Source of the DNA: Saccharopolyspora sp. SCSIO 74807
Lineage (GTDB): Bacteria; Actinomycetota; Actinomycetes; Mycobacteriales; Pseudonocardiaceae
Assembly (NCBI RefSeq): GCF_037023755.1
Contig: NZ_CP146100.1
Span: 1,118,501-1,182,500, forward strand
Length of the DNA stretch: 64,000 nt
Direction: 5' to 3'
Below are positions 23,471 to 32,141 of this stretch, piece after piece. Both the position numbers and the translations under genes were made by a program. How positions within the stretch are numbered: position 1 is the first letter of the stretch; every line of letters begins with the position of its first letter. The notes under the pieces are model-generated. The model was not told the DNA's origin. It saw nothing but the letters and a program-made list of their open reading frames with translations, and searched no databases.

Positions 23471-24985
23471 TCAGGCGGCGGCGCGGACCTCGCGGATGGC
23501 GGCGGGCACCGCGGACAGCAGCGCGGAGGCACCGATGGGCGCGGCGCCCTCCGCGGAAGGCGCGGCCTGCCCCGCGCCGCCGAACGCGGCCAGCTCGGCA
23601 GCCGCCGAATGCAGGTGCGCAGCGCAACCGCACGCCAGCCACGGATCCATCCCGGAAGCCAGCAGCGCGCCGATCAACCCGGTCAGCACGTCGCCCGAAC
23701 CGGCCGTCGCGGGCCAAGCGTGCGCCGAAGCGTTCACCAGCACCCGCCCGTCCGGCGCCGCGATCACCGTCGTGTTGCCCTTCAGCAGCAGCACCGCGTC
23801 GAAGCGCTGCGCGGCGTCGCGCGCGGCGGCGACCCGGTCCGCGCCCACGTCGCCTGCCAGCCGCGCGAACTCACCGTCGTGCGGTGTCAGCACCAGCGGG
23901 GTCTCCGGGTCGCGGGAGTCCCACAGCGTCGAGTCCTCCGCCAGCAGCGTGATCGCGTCCGCGTCCGCGCACACCGGCCTGCCGGACTCCAGCACGTACC
24001 GCATCACCTCGCGGCCGCTACCGCCGGTGCCGACGCCCGGTCCGACCGCCCACGACTGCACCCGGCCCGCATCGGTGACCGAGCCGGTCGCCACCACCTC
24101 CGGCCAGTGCGAACGCACCACGTCCGCGGCCGGACCGGCGTAGCGCACCATGCCCGAGGTCGCCTGCACCGCCGATCCGGTCGCCAGCACCGCGGCACCC
24201 GGGAAGGTCGCCGAACCCGCCGCGACGCCCACCACGCCCTGGGAGTACTTGTCGTCCGCCGGCGACGGGATCGGCCAGTAGGCGCCCACGTCCGCGCGCT
24301 CGAGCACGTACAGCTCCGGCGCGGGCAGGTGCTCGTCCACGCCGATCCCGGCGACGGCGACCGAACCGGACCGGACCGCACCGCCGCTGAGCACGTGGCA
24401 CGGCTTGCGGCCGCCGAAGGTCACCGTCAGCTCCGCCGGCACCGCGGGCCCGTCGACCGCACCGGTGATCGGGTCGACGCCGCTGGGCAGGTCGACGGAC
24501 ACGATCGGGACGGTGACCCGCTCGACCAGCTCGGCCGCCACCGGGCGCAGGCCGCCGTGCGCGGCGAGCCCGACGATGCCGTCGACCACCAGGTCCGCGC
24601 GCTGCACCGCGTCCGCCGCGCCGGCGCCGATACCGGCGGTGTCCGCACCCGGACCTTCCGCTTCGACGACCCGGCCGCCCGCGCGGCGCAGCGCAGCCAG
24701 GCCCTCCGGGTGAGCCTTGTCCGGAGACAGCAGTACCGCGGTGACCCCGGCGCCGCGGCGCCGCAGGTAAACCCCGGCCCACAGCGCGTCACCGCCGTTG
24801 TTGCCGCCGCCGACGAGCAGCGTCACGTGCCTGCCCGATGTCGTCCCGCACGACTCGGCCAGCAGCCGCGAGCCGTGCAGCGCGACCGCGTAGGCCGCCC
24901 GGCGCATCACCACCGGTTCCGGGACCTCGCCGAACAGCTCGGCTTCGGCCGCCCGGATCTGTTCCGGGGTCCACACTCCCTGCAC
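23471..24985 (-). CDS. nnrD: bifunctional NAD(P)H-hydrate epimerase / ADP-dependent dehydratase
   Basis: Repairs hydrated NADH and NADPH. 504 residues. The N-terminal YjeF-type epimerase domain (1-210) has VGGGNNGGDALW and VDGIVGLAAHGG, and SVDLPSGVDP. The C-terminal kinase-like dehydratase domain (220-504) has KYSQGVVGVAAGS, LTPHDGEFARL, LLKGNTTVIAAPDG and the nucleotide site ATAGSGDVLTGLIGA. GTG at 24985 follows GGGAGG at six bases; the open frame beyond it crosses a repeat. It is flanked on both sides by palindrome/box repeats, so it looks isolated from alr and glmS as a transcription unit. Confidence 0.93.
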   Translation of the reverse strand: MQGVWTPEQIRAAEAELFGEVPEPVVMRRAAYAVALHGSRLLAESCGTTSGRHVTLLVGGGNNGGDALWAGVYLRRRGAGVTAVLLSPDKAHPEGLAALRRAGGRVVEAEGPGADTAGIGAGAADAVQRADLVVDGIVGLAAHGGLRPVAAELVERVTVPIVSVDLPSGVDPITGAVDGPAVPAELTVTFGGRKPCHVLSGGAVRSGSVAVAGIGVDEHLPAPELYVLERADVGAYWPIPSPADDKYSQGVVGVAAGSATFPGAAVLATGSAVQATSGMVRYAGPAADVVRSHWPEVVATGSVTDAGRVQSWAVGPGVGTGGSGREVMRYVLESGRPVCADADAITLLAEDSTLWDSRDPETPLVLTPHDGEFARLAGDVGADRVAAARDAAQRFDAVLLLKGNTTVIAAPDGRVLVNASAHAWPATAGSGDVLTGLIGALLASGMDPWLACGCAAHLHSAAAELAAFGGAGQAAPSAEGAAPIGASALLSAVPAAIREVRAAA

Positions 24986-25008
24986 GCACGACCTCCCGAG
25001 GTTCGCCG

Positions 25009-25030
25009 GTGAACGGACCGTCCGACCGGA
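25009..25030. repeat. partial palindromic element upstream of nnrD
   Basis: GTGAACGGACCGTCCGACCGGA matches the left arm and inner stem of the 51-bp family (compare 1189-1208); the right arm is not recognisable. It lies 24 bp upstream of the nnrD start. Confidence 0.6.
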
Positions 25031-25092
25031 TTTCCCGGAGCTACCACCGGCACCCCCGGCCCCGCTGATCAACGGCGAGCGCCGGAGCCGTG

Positions 25093-25113
25093 CCGACACG
25101 CCCCGCACATCGC
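25093..25113 (-). repeat. degenerate 21-bp box
   Basis: On the minus strand GATGTGCGGGGCGTGTCGG followed by CAC, matching the GCGGGCGTGTCGG end of the box. It stands about 22 bp from the degenerate palindrome at 25135, in the same relative order as at 23348-23440. Confidence 0.55.
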
Positions 25114-25134
25114 TCGATCCGGCCGAGTTGATCG

Positions 25135-25180
25135 GAGCGACCGATCGACCAATCTAGCCGGACCGACGAGTCGTTCACTC
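25135..25180. repeat. degenerate 51-bp palindromic element
   Basis: Begins GAGCGACCGATCGACC, has AATCTAGCCGG at the centre and ends GAGTCGTTCACTC. Several arm positions have diverged and about five bases are missing. It lies between the glmS stop and the nnrD start. Confidence 0.65.
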
Positions 25181-25251
25181 CCAACCGATCACATCGATCA
25201 AGTGACGTCGCGGTGCGTCGGGCGCGACGCACGCCGAACGCCTCGGCTAGC

Positions 25252-27114
25252 TCACTCGACGGTGACGGACTTGGCGAGGTTGCGGGGCTTGTCCACGTCG
25301 TAGCCGCGGGCACGCGCGATCTCGGCGGCCAGCACCTGCAGCGGAACCGTCGAGACCAGCGGCTGCAACAGCGTCGCCACCGCCGGGATCTCCACCAGCT
25401 CGTCGGCGAACGGGCGCACCGCCTCGTCGCCCTCCTCCGCGATCACGATGGTGCGCGCCCCGCGCGCCTGGATCTCGCGGATGTTGGACAGCATCTTCGA
25501 GTGCAGCAGCGCCCGGCCCTTCGCCGAAGGCATCACCACCACCACCGGCAGGCCGTCCTCGATCAACGCGATCGGGCCGTGCTTGAGCTCCCCGGCGGCG
25601 AAGCCCTCGGCGTGCATGTAGGCGAGCTCCTTGAGCTTCAACGCGCCTTCCAGCGCCACCGGATAGCCGACGTGCCGCCCGAGGAACAGCACCGCCTTGG
25701 AGTTCGCCAGCGCACGCCCCAGCTCGCGCATCTGCTCCACAGTGGACAGCGCGCGGCGCACCGCCTCCGGCATCGCGGCCAGCTCGTCGAACTCGCGGGC
25801 CACCTCGTCGGAGTACTTCGTGCCCCGAGCCTGCGCCAACGCCAAGCCCACCAGGTAGTTCGCGGTGATCTGCGCCAGGAACGTCTTCGTCGCCGCAACC
25901 CCGATCTCCGGACCCGCGTGGGTGTAGAGCACCGCATCGGACTCGCGCGGGATCTGCGCGCCGTTGGTGTTGCAGATCGCCAGCACGCGGGCGCGCTGGG
26001 TGCGCGCGTGCCGCACCGCCTCCAAGGTGTCCGCGGTCTCGCCGGACTGCGAGATCGCGACCACCAGCGTGTCGCGGCCCAGCACCGGGTCGCGGTAGCG
26101 GAACTCGCTGGCCAGCTCCACTTCCACCGGGATCCGGCACCAGTGCTCGATCGCGTACTTCGCCAGCAGGCCCGAGTGGTACGCGGTGCCGCAGGCCACC
26201 ACGAAGACCTTGTCGATGTCGCGCAGGTCCTGCTCGGTCATCCGCTGCTCGTCGAGGACCACCCCGCCGCGGGCGAAGTGCCCGCGCAGCGTGTTCTGCA
26301 GCGCCTCCGGCTGCTCCTCGATCTCCTTGAGCATGAAGTAGTCGTGCCCGCCCTTCTCGGCGGCCGACAGGTCCCAGTCCACGGTGAACGGCTTGGCAGG
26401 CACCCCTTCGCCCGCGAAGTCGGTCACCCGGTAGCCGTCCGGGGTGATCGTCACCACCTGGTCCTGGCCGAGCTCCACCGCGTCCCGGGTGTGCTCGATG
26501 AACGCCGCGACGTCCGAGGCCACGAAGTTCTCCCCGGAGCCGACGCCCACCACCAGCGGTGACGAACGGCGCGCCGCGACGATCTTGCCCGGCTCGTCGG
26601 CGTGCGTGACGACCAGCGTGAACGCGCCCTCCAGCCGAGCGGCCACCGCGCGCACCGCCGCGCTGAGGTCACCGGCGCCGGGGCCTGCCGAGTAGGCGGC
26701 GGCGACCAGGTGCGCAGTCGTCTCGGTGTCGGTCTCGCTGGTCATCTCGACACCGGCGGCCTCCAGCTCGGCGCGCAGCACGGCGAAGTTCTCGATGATG
26801 CCGTTGTGCACCACCGCGACCTTGCCCGCGGTGTCCTGGTGCGGATGCGCATTGCGGTCGGTCGGCGCACCGTGCGTGGCCCACCGGGTGTGGCCCATGC
26901 CGCTGGTGGCGGTGAACCGGGCGCCGTCCAGCCCGGCCAGCTTGCTCTCCAGATTGGACAGCGCACCGGCGGCGCGTTCGACCGCGAGCCCTCCCGCGCC
27001 GTCGAGCATCGCTACTCCCGCGGAGTCGTACCCGCGGTATTCCAGCCGTCTGAGCCCGTCCAGCACGACGTCCAGTGCTTGCCGATGTCCTGCGTAACCC
27101 ACGATCCCGCACAC
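25252..27114 (-). CDS. glmS: glutamine-fructose-6-phosphate aminotransferase (isomerizing)
   Basis: Makes glucosamine-6-phosphate, first step to UDP-GlcNAc. 620 residues. GTG at 27114 puts the N-terminal nucleophile at Cys2 (CGIVGYAGHRQ), which fixes the start. The glutaminase domain has GMGHTRWATHG, the HPHQDTAG region and NGIIENF; two SIS isomerase domains follow (CGTAYHSGLLAKY, AISQSGETADTLEA; GRHVGYPVALEGALKLKE) with the C-terminal DKPRNLAKSVTVE. No glmS ribozyme is expected or seen. GlmM is encoded 5 kb away in the same direction, giving two steps of one pathway. Confidence 0.97.
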   Translation of the reverse strand: MCGIVGYAGHRQALDVVLDGLRRLEYRGYDSAGVAMLDGAGGLAVERAAGALSNLESKLAGLDGARFTATSGMGHTRWATHGAPTDRNAHPHQDTAGKVAVVHNGIIENFAVLRAELEAAGVEMTSETDTETTAHLVAAAYSAGPGAGDLSAAVRAVAARLEGAFTLVVTHADEPGKIVAARRSSPLVVGVGSGENFVASDVAAFIEHTRDAVELGQDQVVTITPDGYRVTDFAGEGVPAKPFTVDWDLSAAEKGGHDYFMLKEIEEQPEALQNTLRGHFARGGVVLDEQRMTEQDLRDIDKVFVVACGTAYHSGLLAKYAIEHWCRIPVEVELASEFRYRDPVLGRDTLVVAISQSGETADTLEAVRHARTQRARVLAICNTNGAQIPRESDAVLYTHAGPEIGVAATKTFLAQITANYLVGLALAQARGTKYSDEVAREFDELAAMPEAVRRALSTVEQMRELGRALANSKAVLFLGRHVGYPVALEGALKLKELAYMHAEGFAAGELKHGPIALIEDGLPVVVVMPSAKGRALLHSKMLSNIREIQARGARTIVIAEEGDEAVRPFADELVEIPAVATLLQPLVSTVPLQVLAAEIARARGYDVDKPRNLAKSVTVE

Positions 27115-27224
27115 TCGAGCCAGCGTAGCCACCGCGCTGGAACCGCTCAGAACGGGCGGGCGCCCGCGCGGGCCGGACCGTGGCTGCGGCGGTGCGGGGG
27201 GCTCGTCGGCTACCGTGACCGACC
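27115..27224. promoter_or_regulatory. divergent promoter region glmS / hydrolase-like gene
   Basis: 110 bp between the GTG of glmS and the ATG of the hydrolase homologue. GCTCAGAACGGGCGG and GCTACCGTGACC are candidate promoter parts, but no convincing -35/-10 pair or operator was found. Confidence 0.35.
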
Positions 27225-28052
27225 ATGGCGCGGAATGCCAAGAAGGCGTTGGAAGAACTGGCCCATCGCGGACCGCACGAGGTGCTGCACGGCGACCTCG
27301 CGCTGGTCGGAATGCCCGGCGTGGTGTGCACCCCGCGCAGCGGCCGCGGGCTGCCCGCCGTCGCGTTCGGGCACGGGTGGCTGCAATCACCCCGCCGGTA
27401 CGGGTCGCTGCTGCGGCACCTCGCCTCGTGGGGCATCGTCGCCGCCGCTCCCGGCACCCAGCGCGGGCCGCTGGCCTCGCACCGGCTGTTCGCCGCGGAC
27501 CTGCGGACCGCGCTGGACATCTGCGTCGGCGTGCGGCTCGGTGAAGGCGGGATCAGCGTCGACGCCGACCGGCTCGCCGTCGCGGGGCACGCGATGGGCG
27601 GCGGCAGCGCCGTGCTCGCCGCCGCCGAGGACAGCCGGGTCCGCGCGGTCGGCACGTTCGCGGTCACCGAGACCGCGCCGTCCGCGGTAGCGGCCGCGTC
27701 CGGGGTGACCGTGCCCGGCCTGCACCTGACCGGCGGCAACGACCTGCTGGCGCCCGCGGTCGCGAACGCCCAGCCGATCGCCGCCACCTGGGGCGGGCCG
27801 GTGCAGTTGCGCGAGCTGAAGAAGGCCAGCCACCTCGGCTACACCGACGGGCGGCACTGGAGCGAGCTGCTGCTGCACGGCAAGTCCGAGTGGGGCACGC
27901 GGCGGTTGTCCCGGGCGTTGCTCACCGCGTTCCTGCTGCGAACCTTGACCGGGGACAAGCGCGGGGACGTGTTGCTGGACAACGACGTCTCCGGGACCGC
28001 GATCGACCAGGTCCGCAGCCGGACGTCCGGCACCCGCGCGGGCGCGGCCTGA
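27225..28052 (+). CDS. alpha/beta hydrolase homologue lacking the nucleophile serine
   Basis: 275 residues, dienelactone-hydrolase-like fold: VAFGHGWLQSPRRYGSLLRH (oxyanion region), a nucleophile-elbow sequence, acid in LTGGNDLLAP and His in KASHLGYTDG. The elbow reads GHAMGGG instead of GHSMGGG: codon GCG at about 27591 gives Ala where the catalytic Ser should be, while everything around is conserved and the frame is intact. It is therefore probably not an esterase, unless another residue serves. Homologues occur beside glmS in related actinobacteria (from memory). A binding or regulatory role is possible. Confidence 0.85.
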   Translation: MARNAKKALEELAHRGPHEVLHGDLALVGMPGVVCTPRSGRGLPAVAFGHGWLQSPRRYGSLLRHLASWGIVAAAPGTQRGPLASHRLFAADLRTALDICVGVRLGEGGISVDADRLAVAGHAMGGGSAVLAAAEDSRVRAVGTFAVTETAPSAVAAASGVTVPGLHLTGGNDLLAPAVANAQPIAATWGGPVQLRELKKASHLGYTDGRHWSELLLHGKSEWGTRRLSRALLTAFLLRTLTGDKRGDVLLDNDVSGTAIDQVRSRTSGTRAGAA

Positions 28053-28085
28053 AGGCTTTCCGGCGGCTCGTGCCCTACGGGCGGG

Positions 28086-28376
28086 TCAGCGCAGCCAGGA
28101 CCCGGCCGAGAAGTCTTCGTCGTCCTCGAACACCGGTCGCCGGGGCGTTGCTGCGGGGCGCTCGACGTACTGGCGGTCCCGCTGCTCGTGAGCCCGCGCG
28201 CCCAGCTCGGGAAGGCCCGCGCGCCGCTCGGCGGCTTCCGCGCGCAGCTGCGCGTTCCGCTCGGCCGCGGCTTGCTCGGCCGAGCGCACCGCGTCCCGGC
28301 CGTCCTCGATGCCGTAGCGGTGCCTGGCGACCAAGCTGGTGATCTCGTCGGCGACCCGCTGGTTCAGCAACACCAC
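28086..28376 (-). CDS. small charged helical protein of the second WXG module
   Basis: GTG at 28376 (the second GTG three bases on is an alternative) is eight bases after the large WXG gene stop. 96 residues: ADEITSLVARHRYGIEDGRDAV, a long Ala/Glu/Arg helix (RSAEQAAAERNAQLRAEAAE) and a disordered tail ending DEDFSAGSWLR. Function unknown; probably co-expressed with the WXG genes. Confidence 0.6.
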   Translation of the reverse strand: MVLLNQRVADEITSLVARHRYGIEDGRDAVRSAEQAAAERNAQLRAEAAERRAGLPELGARAHEQRDRQYVERPAATPRRPVFEDDEDFSAGSWLR

Positions 28377-28383
28377 GCTCGCG

Positions 28384-29877
28384 TCACTCCCGATCTTCGC
28401 CGAAGACCGGCGTCGTTCCCGGACCGGCGACGTCGAACCACGCCTCCGCACGCCGATCACCGGCAGGGCGTTCCTGGTCGCCTGCCTGGTCATCGGCCAT
28501 GGTCCCCAAGCCCAGCATTCCGGCGCCCATCGTTCCGGCGCCCATCGTTCCGGCGGAGGAGCCCGCGGACTGCTGCTCGCTGCGCGCCTCCTCCGGTTCG
28601 GAGATCGAGGCGAACCCCGTCGCCCCTCGCGAACCGCCGGTCCCGGACTGGTCCGCGGTGGCGAGCCCGATCGCGCCGCTGTGCGGCGGCGGGCCGCCGA
28701 ACGGGACGGAATGCCTCTGCTCAGGAAGGCCCTGCTCCGGCGCGAGACCGCCGGCGAACAGGCGCTGCGACAGGTCGGCGAACGTGCTCTGCACGCTGCC
28801 TCCCACGTCGCTCATCGAGTCCGAGCCCGCGGATTGCGGAGCGGTCGAGGCCGGACCCGGCTCACCCGTGCCGGCGACCGGACCGTCCCCAGCCCGCACC
28901 GGCTCGCCATCCGGGCTCGATTCCGCCGACTGCGGTGTCGTTCCAGCAGGCCGGTCCTCACCTCCCGCAGCAGCGGAATCGGCGGTGTGCTCGGCCGGTC
29001 GGACGCCGACCCGGCGAAATGGGTTCTCGCTGATCTCCACAGCACTCAGCAACTGGTCGTACGCCCGTTGCACGCACTCCTGCGTGCTGCCGCTCTGCTG
29101 CTCGAACTGCCGCAACTTCGCCTGCAACTCCGGTTCGAAAGCGGTGTCGAGCCATTTCGCGGCTTCTTCGACCACATTCCGCCGCAGCTCGTCGCACGCC
29201 TTCTTCGCTCCCGGGATCCCGGGCACCGGGCCTTTCCCGGCGATGAAGTCCTTCGCGCTCGGCGCGTAGCCGGAGAATGCACCGGTGAACACGTCGTCCA
29301 CCCGCGCCAGATCGGCGACCTGCAGATCTCCGCGCGCCTTGCGGATCTCGGCCCTGGTCCCGTCCGGCGTTCTGCCCGCGCACTCCATGTCCGCGGCGAG
29401 GTCCAGCACGAACCTCGCGTACTCGCGCACGGCCCGCTCGATGCCGTCGATCACCGGCGGGATCGCCCCGCCGAACGCCGCGAGCTCGTCCAGCACGGCA
29501 CTGCCCGCGCCGGTGTGCTCATCGATGCTCGCCGCCGCGGACTCCGCCGCCTCACCCTCCCAGGTCCGCAACGCAGCGCGGAACTCACCGTTGATCAACT
29601 CGTCGTCCGCCAGCAACGCCCGGTGCACCGCATCGAGCAGCCGCGCGTCCTCCCGGAACGCGCCGAAGTCGATACCGCGCAGCCGGTCGTACCTTTCCAG
29701 GACATGGCGGTCGAATCCAAGCTCTTGCCCGGTCCACTCCGCCAGCAGCGGCAAGAATTCCCGGAAGAACCGGAGACCGTGCGCGCCATCGTCGAGCAGT
29801 TCGTCGGAAGTGTGCACGACCCCGGCCTCGTTCAACCGCCGCCCGGCTGCGTCGAACCCGCGCATCGGCTCGGTCAT
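28384..29877 (-). CDS. large WXG-type protein of the second module (497 aa)
   Basis: ATG at 29877 overlaps the stop of the small WXG-like gene (ATGA). The N-terminal 300 residues are helical, with a WxG in RTWEGEAAESAAAS near residue 110 inside a hairpin, and later AAKWLDTAFEPEL. Residues 310-497 are disordered, rich in Gly, Ser, Pro and Ala with a Met-Gly repeat (GTMGAGTMGAGMLGLGTM). There is no signal peptide and no recognisable toxin domain. The domain plan, a WXG hairpin followed by a long low-complexity tail, resembles PPE/EspB-like ESX substrates. Export by the nearby ESX-4-like machine is inferred. Confidence 0.7.
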   Translation of the reverse strand: MTEPMRGFDAAGRRLNEAGVVHTSDELLDDGAHGLRFFREFLPLLAEWTGQELGFDRHVLERYDRLRGIDFGAFREDARLLDAVHRALLADDELINGEFRAALRTWEGEAAESAAASIDEHTGAGSAVLDELAAFGGAIPPVIDGIERAVREYARFVLDLAADMECAGRTPDGTRAEIRKARGDLQVADLARVDDVFTGAFSGYAPSAKDFIAGKGPVPGIPGAKKACDELRRNVVEEAAKWLDTAFEPELQAKLRQFEQQSGSTQECVQRAYDQLLSAVEISENPFRRVGVRPAEHTADSAAAGGEDRPAGTTPQSAESSPDGEPVRAGDGPVAGTGEPGPASTAPQSAGSDSMSDVGGSVQSTFADLSQRLFAGGLAPEQGLPEQRHSVPFGGPPPHSGAIGLATADQSGTGGSRGATGFASISEPEEARSEQQSAGSSAGTMGAGTMGAGMLGLGTMADDQAGDQERPAGDRRAEAWFDVAGPGTTPVFGEDRE

Positions 29878-30179
29878 CGCACCTTCCCGAGCTCGTCCGC
29901 CCCGGCCCGGTCGATTTCGGAATACCGGCGCGCGACCGTCCGGAAAGCCGCGGCGAACTCGTCGCTCCACTCCGCGAACGCTCGGACGTTCGCGCCGAGC
30001 CGGCGCATCGCCTCCCGGTACGCGGAACCTTCCGGCCCGAATTGGCGGCCCGCCGGATCCGGCTCGGCCCCGCACGCATCGATCTGCTCGGCCTGCGCGC
30101 GAATTCGCCCAGCCGCGTCCGCGAACGCCTGCGCCGCGCGCTGGACGTCCTGGCCCGAAGTGCCCGTTCCCGTCGTCAC
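29874..30179 (-). CDS. WXG100-like small protein of the second module (101 aa)
   Basis: GTG at 30179 has GGAGGG six bases upstream; the frame beyond it is non-coding. It forms a helical hairpin: QDVQRAAQAFADAAGRIRAQA, a turn near DACGAEPDPAG, then AYREAMRRLGANVRAFAEWS and DEFAAAFRTVARRYSEID. A Trp stands where the WxG loop would end but the Gly is absent (AEWSDE). Length and operon position suggest a partner of the large WXG protein that follows with a 4-bp overlap. Confidence 0.7.
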   Translation of the reverse strand: MTTGTGTSGQDVQRAAQAFADAAGRIRAQAEQIDACGAEPDPAGRQFGPEGSAYREAMRRLGANVRAFAEWSDEFAAAFRTVARRYSEIDRAGADELGKVR

Positions 30180-30355
30180 GGCTGCCCTCCACCGGCCGGT
30201 CGCGGCGAATTCGATCGACGCATCCTGGCAGCGGTGCGCCGGCGATGGAGGCGAGTCGGGCAGAACACTTGCAATCGCGAACGCGGCCCGGTCGATGGGC
30301 ACAACAAGAATCGGCCGCCGAGCCAACCGGCTCGCGGCCTTCCGCGCGCAGCGGC

Positions 30356-30457
30356 TCAGCCCACAGTCAGGAAGTAGGTCAGCAGCACCGACAGCAGCAT
30401 CGCTGCCAGCGGAAGCACGACCACGATGAGCAGGTCGCCGAAGGCTCCTCCGCGCAT
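30356..30457 (-). CDS. very small membrane protein (33 aa)
   Basis: ATG at 30457, TGA at 30356. The sequence starts MRGGAFGDLLIVVVLPLAAM and continues to YFLTVG, one membrane helix over nearly its whole length. GGGGTGCGG just upstream is a possible ribosome binding site. It lies between a 53-residue membrane protein and the small WXG gene on the same strand. Codon third positions are G/C-rich, supporting translation. It could be a small subunit or regulator of the module. Confidence 0.6.
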   Translation of the reverse strand: MRGGAFGDLLIVVVLPLAAMLLSVLLTYFLTVG

Positions 30458-30470
30458 CACCGCACCCCGC

Positions 30471-30632
30471 TCAATGCCTGCGGCGCTGACGGCGGTTCAC
30501 CCACCACTGACCGCCATCGTGCACTGCGTTGATGGCTTTGGACCCGAAGATCGCGAACGTGCCGAGCACGATGATTGCCCCGACCAGCAGGACGGCCGCG
30601 ACTGCGACTATGGCGACGACGATGGCACCCAT
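30471..30632 (-). CDS. small membrane protein (53 aa)
   Basis: ATG at 30632, TGA at 30471. One long hydrophobic segment (VVAIVAVAAVLLVGAIIVLG) is followed by FAIFGSKAINAVHDGGQWW and a basic tail (VNRRQRRRH). Third positions are mostly G or C. It is the first gene of a leftward series that continues through two WXG-type proteins. No clear ribosome binding site is visible. Family unknown. Confidence 0.6.
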   Translation of the reverse strand: MGAIVVAIVAVAAVLLVGAIIVLGTFAIFGSKAINAVHDGGQWWVNRRQRRRH

Positions 30633-30683
30633 GTGAGCAGCATCTCACACTTGCGCCGCGCAACGGAGACCTAAATCACAAGA

Positions 30684-32018
30684 TCACCGGATGGCAGCAA
30701 CGACCTCGGCGATCCGCCGCGCCGTCGCGTCCGCGATCTCCTCGCTCGGCGCCTCCACCATCACCCGCACCAGCTGCTCGGTGCCGGAGGGGCGCAGCAG
30801 CACCCGGCCCTGCTCACCCAGCTCGGCCTCGGCGTCCGCGACGGCCTGCGCCACCGTCGGCGCGGACACCGCCACCGACTTGTCCACGACCCGCACGTTC
30901 TCCAGCACCTGCGGCAACCGGTGCATCGTGGTGCCCAGCGAAGTGAGCGTGCCGCCGGTGGCCGCCATCCGGCCCATCACGCGCAGCGCGGTGAGCAGCC
31001 CGTCGCCGGTGGTCGCGTGGCCCGGCAGCACCACGTGCCCGGACTGCTCACCGCCCAGCGAGAACCCGCCCGCGCGCAGCTCCTCCAGCACGTAGCGGTC
31101 GCCGACCGCGGTGGTGCGCAGCTTGATGCCGTGCTCCCGCATCGCCAGGTGCAGGCCGAGGTTGCTCATCACGGTGGCGACCAAGGTGTCGTCGGCGAGT
31201 TCGCCGGCCTCCTTCATCGCCACGGCCAAGATCGCCAGGATCTGGTCGCCGTCCACGACGGTGCCCGCCGCGTCCACCGCCAGGCAGCGGTCCGCGTCCC
31301 CGTCGTGCGCAATGCCCAGGTCGGCGCCGTGCTCCACGACGGCGGCGCGCACCGCGTCCAGGTGCGTCGAGCCCACACCGTCGTTGATGTTCAGGCCGTC
31401 CGGCTCGGCGTGCAGCGCCACGACCTCGGCGCCCGCCCTGCTGTACGCCTCCGGCGCGGGGACCGAAGCGGCGCCGTTCGCGCAGTCCACCACGACCTTG
31501 ATGCCGTCCAGCCGCTGCGGCGTCGCGATCAGCAGGTGGTCCACGTAGCGCTGCACCGCGTCCGGCACGTCGCGCACCCTGCCGACGTGCTGTCCGGTAG
31601 GACGCTGCACCTGCTCGTAGAGCCGGTCGGCGATCTCGTCCTCGACCAGGTCCGGCAGCTTGTGCCCGCCTGCGGCGAACAGCTTGATCCCGTTGTCCGG
31701 CATCGGGTTGTGCGAAGCGGAGATCATCACGCCGATGTCCGCACCCAGCTCACCGACCAGGTAGGCCACCGCGGGCGTGGGCAGCACGCCCACCCGCAGC
31801 ACGTCCATGCCCTCCGAGGCCAGCCCGGCCGTGACGGCGGCCTCCAGCATCTCCCCGCTCGCCCGCGGATCCCGGCCGACCACCGCGACCCGGCGGCGGG
31901 AGTCGTCCCGGTCGTAGAGCACGCGGGCGGCGGCCGCCGAGACCGCCAGCGCCAATTCCGGCGTCAGATCCGCGTTCGCCAGACCGCGGACCCCGTCGGT
32001 GCCGAACAGCCGGGACAT
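30684..32018 (-). CDS. glmM: phosphoglucosamine mutase
   Basis: Converts glucosamine-6-phosphate to glucosamine-1-phosphate. 444 residues. Diagnostic features: N-terminal [12 protein letters not shown], catalytic Ser in [14 protein letters not shown], metal loop AHDGDADRC, sugar loop GGEQSGH, and phosphate loop [14 protein letters not shown] at 32018 has GAGG 11 bases upstream. It follows rpsI by 123 bp with a hairpin between, the order known from mycobacteria (rplM-rpsI-glmM). Confidence 0.97.
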   Translation of the reverse strand: MSRLFGTDGVRGLANADLTPELALAVSAAAARVLYDRDDSRRRVAVVGRDPRASGEMLEAAVTAGLASEGMDVLRVGVLPTPAVAYLVGELGADIGVMISASHNPMPDNGIKLFAAGGHKLPDLVEDEIADRLYEQVQRPTGQHVGRVRDVPDAVQRYVDHLLIATPQRLDGIKVVVDCANGAASVPAPEAYSRAGAEVVALHAEPDGLNINDGVGSTHLDAVRAAVVEHGADLGIAHDGDADRCLAVDAAGTVVDGDQILAILAVAMKEAGELADDTLVATVMSNLGLHLAMREHGIKLRTTAVGDRYVLEELRAGGFSLGGEQSGHVVLPGHATTGDGLLTALRVMGRMAATGGTLTSLGTTMHRLPQVLENVRVVDKSVAVSAPTVAQAVADAEAELGEQGRVLLRPSGTEQLVRVMVEAPSEEIADATARRIAEVVAAIR

Positions 32019-32078
32019 GGGCAGCGAAACCTCCTGGGTCGACGGCAGGCCGAGCCCGGCACCGGCCGGGCACAAACA

Positions 32079-32128
32079 CCACGGGAGCAGCCTCGGCGCC
32101 GGGTGCGACGCCGCGACTGCTCCCGTGG
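32079..32128 (-). terminator. hairpin between rpsI and glmM
   Basis: CCACGGGAGCAG (32079-32090) pairs exactly with CTGCTCCCGTGG (32117-32128). Read on the minus strand it is followed by TGTTTGTG. It begins 13 bp after the rpsI stop and probably reduces ribosomal-operon readthrough into glmM. Confidence 0.75.
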
Positions 32129-32141
32129 ATCGTACGAAAGG

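Noticed and set aside
25252-27390. glmS start further upstream at 27390
   Set aside because: The catalytic N-terminal Cys must follow the initiator directly; GTG at 27114 gives Met-Cys-Gly-Ile.
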